Positions 19,763 through 20,975 of a stretch of DNA of 20,975 nt are shown piece after piece; position 1 is the stretch's first letter, and every line of letters begins with the position of its first letter. A program made the translations under genes and the position numbers. The stretch covers positions 1-20,975 of the forward strand of contig NGBS01001006.1 in the NCBI GenBank assembly GCA_002245135.1. Direction: 5' to 3'. This stretch comes from Proteromonas lacertae (Eukaryota > Sar > Bigyra > Opalinata > Proteromonadidae). A model generated the notes under the pieces. That model searched no databases. It was given only the letters and a program-made list of their open reading frames with translations, and had not been told where the DNA came from.

Positions 19763-20489
19763 ATGTCTGATGAAGAGTCTCATGAGGATAACACTCATGA
19801 AGAAGGAAAAAATAGTGTAACAGTATATTATAAATAATTATTGTTGTAGATAAAAGTTGGAATGGTGGGTGAAGCTCAAATTGGTAAGACTTCACTGATG
19901 GTAAAGTATGTAGAAAATAAATTCGATGAAGACTATATCCAAACACTAGGTATTATTGATTTTTGTTAAAAATTAGGTGTTAATTTTATGGAGAAGACTA
20001 TTCTACTGAAAAATACTGAAATCACATTCAGCATATGGGATTTAGGTGGTCAAAGAGAATTTAGCAATATGCTGCCCTTAGTTTGCAATGATGCAGTAGT
20101 AATACTATTTATGTTTGATTTGACTAGAAATAGTACACTGAGAAAGTATATATATATATATATAAGTTTTATGTTGTTATTTTATTATATATAGTATTAA
20201 GGACTGGTATAAGCAAGTGAGAGGATTGAACCATTCTGCTTTGCCATTTTTGATTGGTACAAAATATGATCAATTTACCAAACTGACAAAAGAAGAACAA
20301 GAAGATATATGTAAATTTGCAAGAAAATTTGCAAAAGCAATGAAAGCTCCATTGGTATTTACGTCTGCTAGTCATTCAATAAATATTAGAAAGATTTTTA
20401 AGATTATAATTAGTAAAGTATTCGCTTTGAAATGTACGATTGAAGAAATAAAGAATGTAGGAGAGCCAATATTAGAATATCAGTATTAG
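19763..20489 (+). CDS. spg1: Spg1/Tem1-type septum-promoting small GTPase
   Basis: Ras-superfamily GTPase of the Spg1/Tem1 group; in yeasts it sits at the spindle pole and triggers the septation/mitotic-exit kinase cascade. Exons: 19763-19822, 19850-19949, 19977-20145, 20195-20489, introns of 27, 27 and 49 nt, all GTAT...TAG; about 207 residues. An acidic N-terminal extension ([15 protein letters not shown]) precedes the core. The P-loop is [10 protein letters not shown]3 is WDLGGQREF (DxxGG, characteristic of this group); then [19 protein letters not shown]4 is GTKYD rather than NKxD; G5 is FTSAS. The Spg1 signatures [20 protein letters not shown] and [15 protein letters not shown] are present, as is the family end GEPILEYQY. 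No C-terminal CaaX or double-Cys prenylation signal, as is normal for Spg1. The frame is intact throughout. Head-to-head with the large unknown gene. Confidence 0.95.
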
Positions 20490-20599
20490 AGAAGATTACA
20501 TAGTCTTTTTTTAATTTTGCTTTCTTAATTTATTACTTTTTAGAAAATGTGTGTTTTTATTCCTAAGCATTATATAAACAAACAAAAAAAAGTTATATA
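20490..20599. other. Convergent intergenic region, Spg1 / DEAH helicase
   Basis: 110 bp between two stop codons, rich in T and A tracts suitable for cleavage/polyadenylation of both transcripts. Nothing else seen. Confidence 0.5.
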
Positions 20600-20975
20600 T
20601 CATCTATTTCTTGATTTTCCAGTATTTTTTGGCATTTTCAATTTATTCTCTTCAATACTAATTTTCAAATTCCCCACATAATGCGGTGCAATTTCCATCA
20701 ACCATTTAGGATCTATTACAGTAACAGTTCTCATGTATTCTTTAGTAGTAAAAAACTAATTCATGATACAATACCCATTCAGGTTTTGGTTCTTTGTCAA
20801 ATAGTAAAGATTGTGGATGAATATTAGTCGTATGTCTATGCCTTGTAGTAGCATATGAACCACTCTTCTGTTCTTTCGCTGTATGCATAAAATACCCTTC
20901 ACAAAGTGCTTTCCTTATTGCGATTAGATTGTTAACATCACTTTTAATTTCTACTTCTACTCTTGAACATAAGTT
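20600..20975 (-). CDS. DEAH-box RNA helicase, C-terminal end (partial)
   Basis: The window edge cuts this gene; only about the last 120 codons are visible. They match the OB-fold region after the helicase core of DEAH-box splicing/ribosome-biogenesis helicases (Prp2/Prp22/Prp43 group): AIRKALCEGYFMHTAKEQ, SGSYATTRHRHTTNIHPQSL, PEWVLYHELVF, TTKEYMRTVTVIDPKWLMEI, APHY. The protein ends in a short basic tail (MPKNTGKSRNR) with TGA at 20600-20602. Which paralogue it is cannot be told from this region, which mixes features of several. The ATP-binding and DEAH motifs would lie beyond the window. There is a one-base frame break inside the near-invariant HELV-TTKEYM motif, at the six-A run 20750-20755 (five are needed), almost certainly a sequence error. 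Convergent with the Spg1 gene. Confidence 0.88.

Noticed and set aside
1-20975. Altered genetic code or Euplotes-type programmed frameshifting to explain in-frame stops
   Set aside because: TAA, TAG and TGA each end conserved proteins properly, UGGT and Spg1 read cleanly in the standard code, and the breaks are not at AAA-stop contexts.

Overview
The window is nuclear DNA of a very AT-rich unicellular eukaryote. Genes are cut by tiny introns: I reconstructed 27 complete ones, 26-59 nt long, and every one starts GTAT and ends TAG. Codons are A/T-ending, and Asn/Asp/Ser homopolymer stretches are common. TAA, TAG and TGA all behave as stops, so the code looks standard. The gene set (class I sirtuin, KIAA1143/DUF4604 protein, UDP-glucose:glycoprotein glucosyltransferase, Spg1/Tem1 GTPase, DEAH-box helicase) is eukaryotic housekeeping. 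Spg1-type GTPases are known from fungi, amoebozoans and plants; I cannot place the organism more precisely.

Layout. 1-685 (+): 3' part of a Sir2/SIRT1-like sirtuin with an acidic tail. 757-3079 (-): one gene encoding two kinase-like domains in tandem, both with HGN in place of the catalytic HRD. 3238-3792 (-): three-exon DUF4604 gene. 3898-9066 (+): twelve-exon UGGT gene, whole except for an unexplained in-frame 54-57 nt insert carrying two stops. 9573-14256: two convergent genes for a Cys-rich multi-spanning membrane protein. They lie in an inverted repeat with 1470-bp, almost identical arms (9908-11377 and 12456-13925), and the 1078-bp spacer holds a decayed third kinase-like gene. 14658-19713 (-): one very large five-exon gene of unknown identity (about 1630 residues). 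19763-20489 (+): four-exon Spg1/Tem1 GTPase, head-to-head with the large gene across 49 bp. 20600-20975 (-): C-terminal end of a DEAH-box RNA helicase, cut by the window edge.

Two themes stand out. First, single-base reading-frame breaks occur in five genes, nearly all at or beside short homopolymers, and include a break in the middle of a highly conserved helicase motif. This looks more like residual sequencing error than decay, although the second kinase domain carries four. Second, the inverted pair of Cys-rich membrane genes combines near-identical bodies and 3' flanks with diverged heads and a shared upstream element at fixed spacing. That pattern suggests recent gene conversion or inverted duplication of an undescribed gene family. 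I saw no virus-like element, rRNA, tRNA, CRISPR array or intact transposon.
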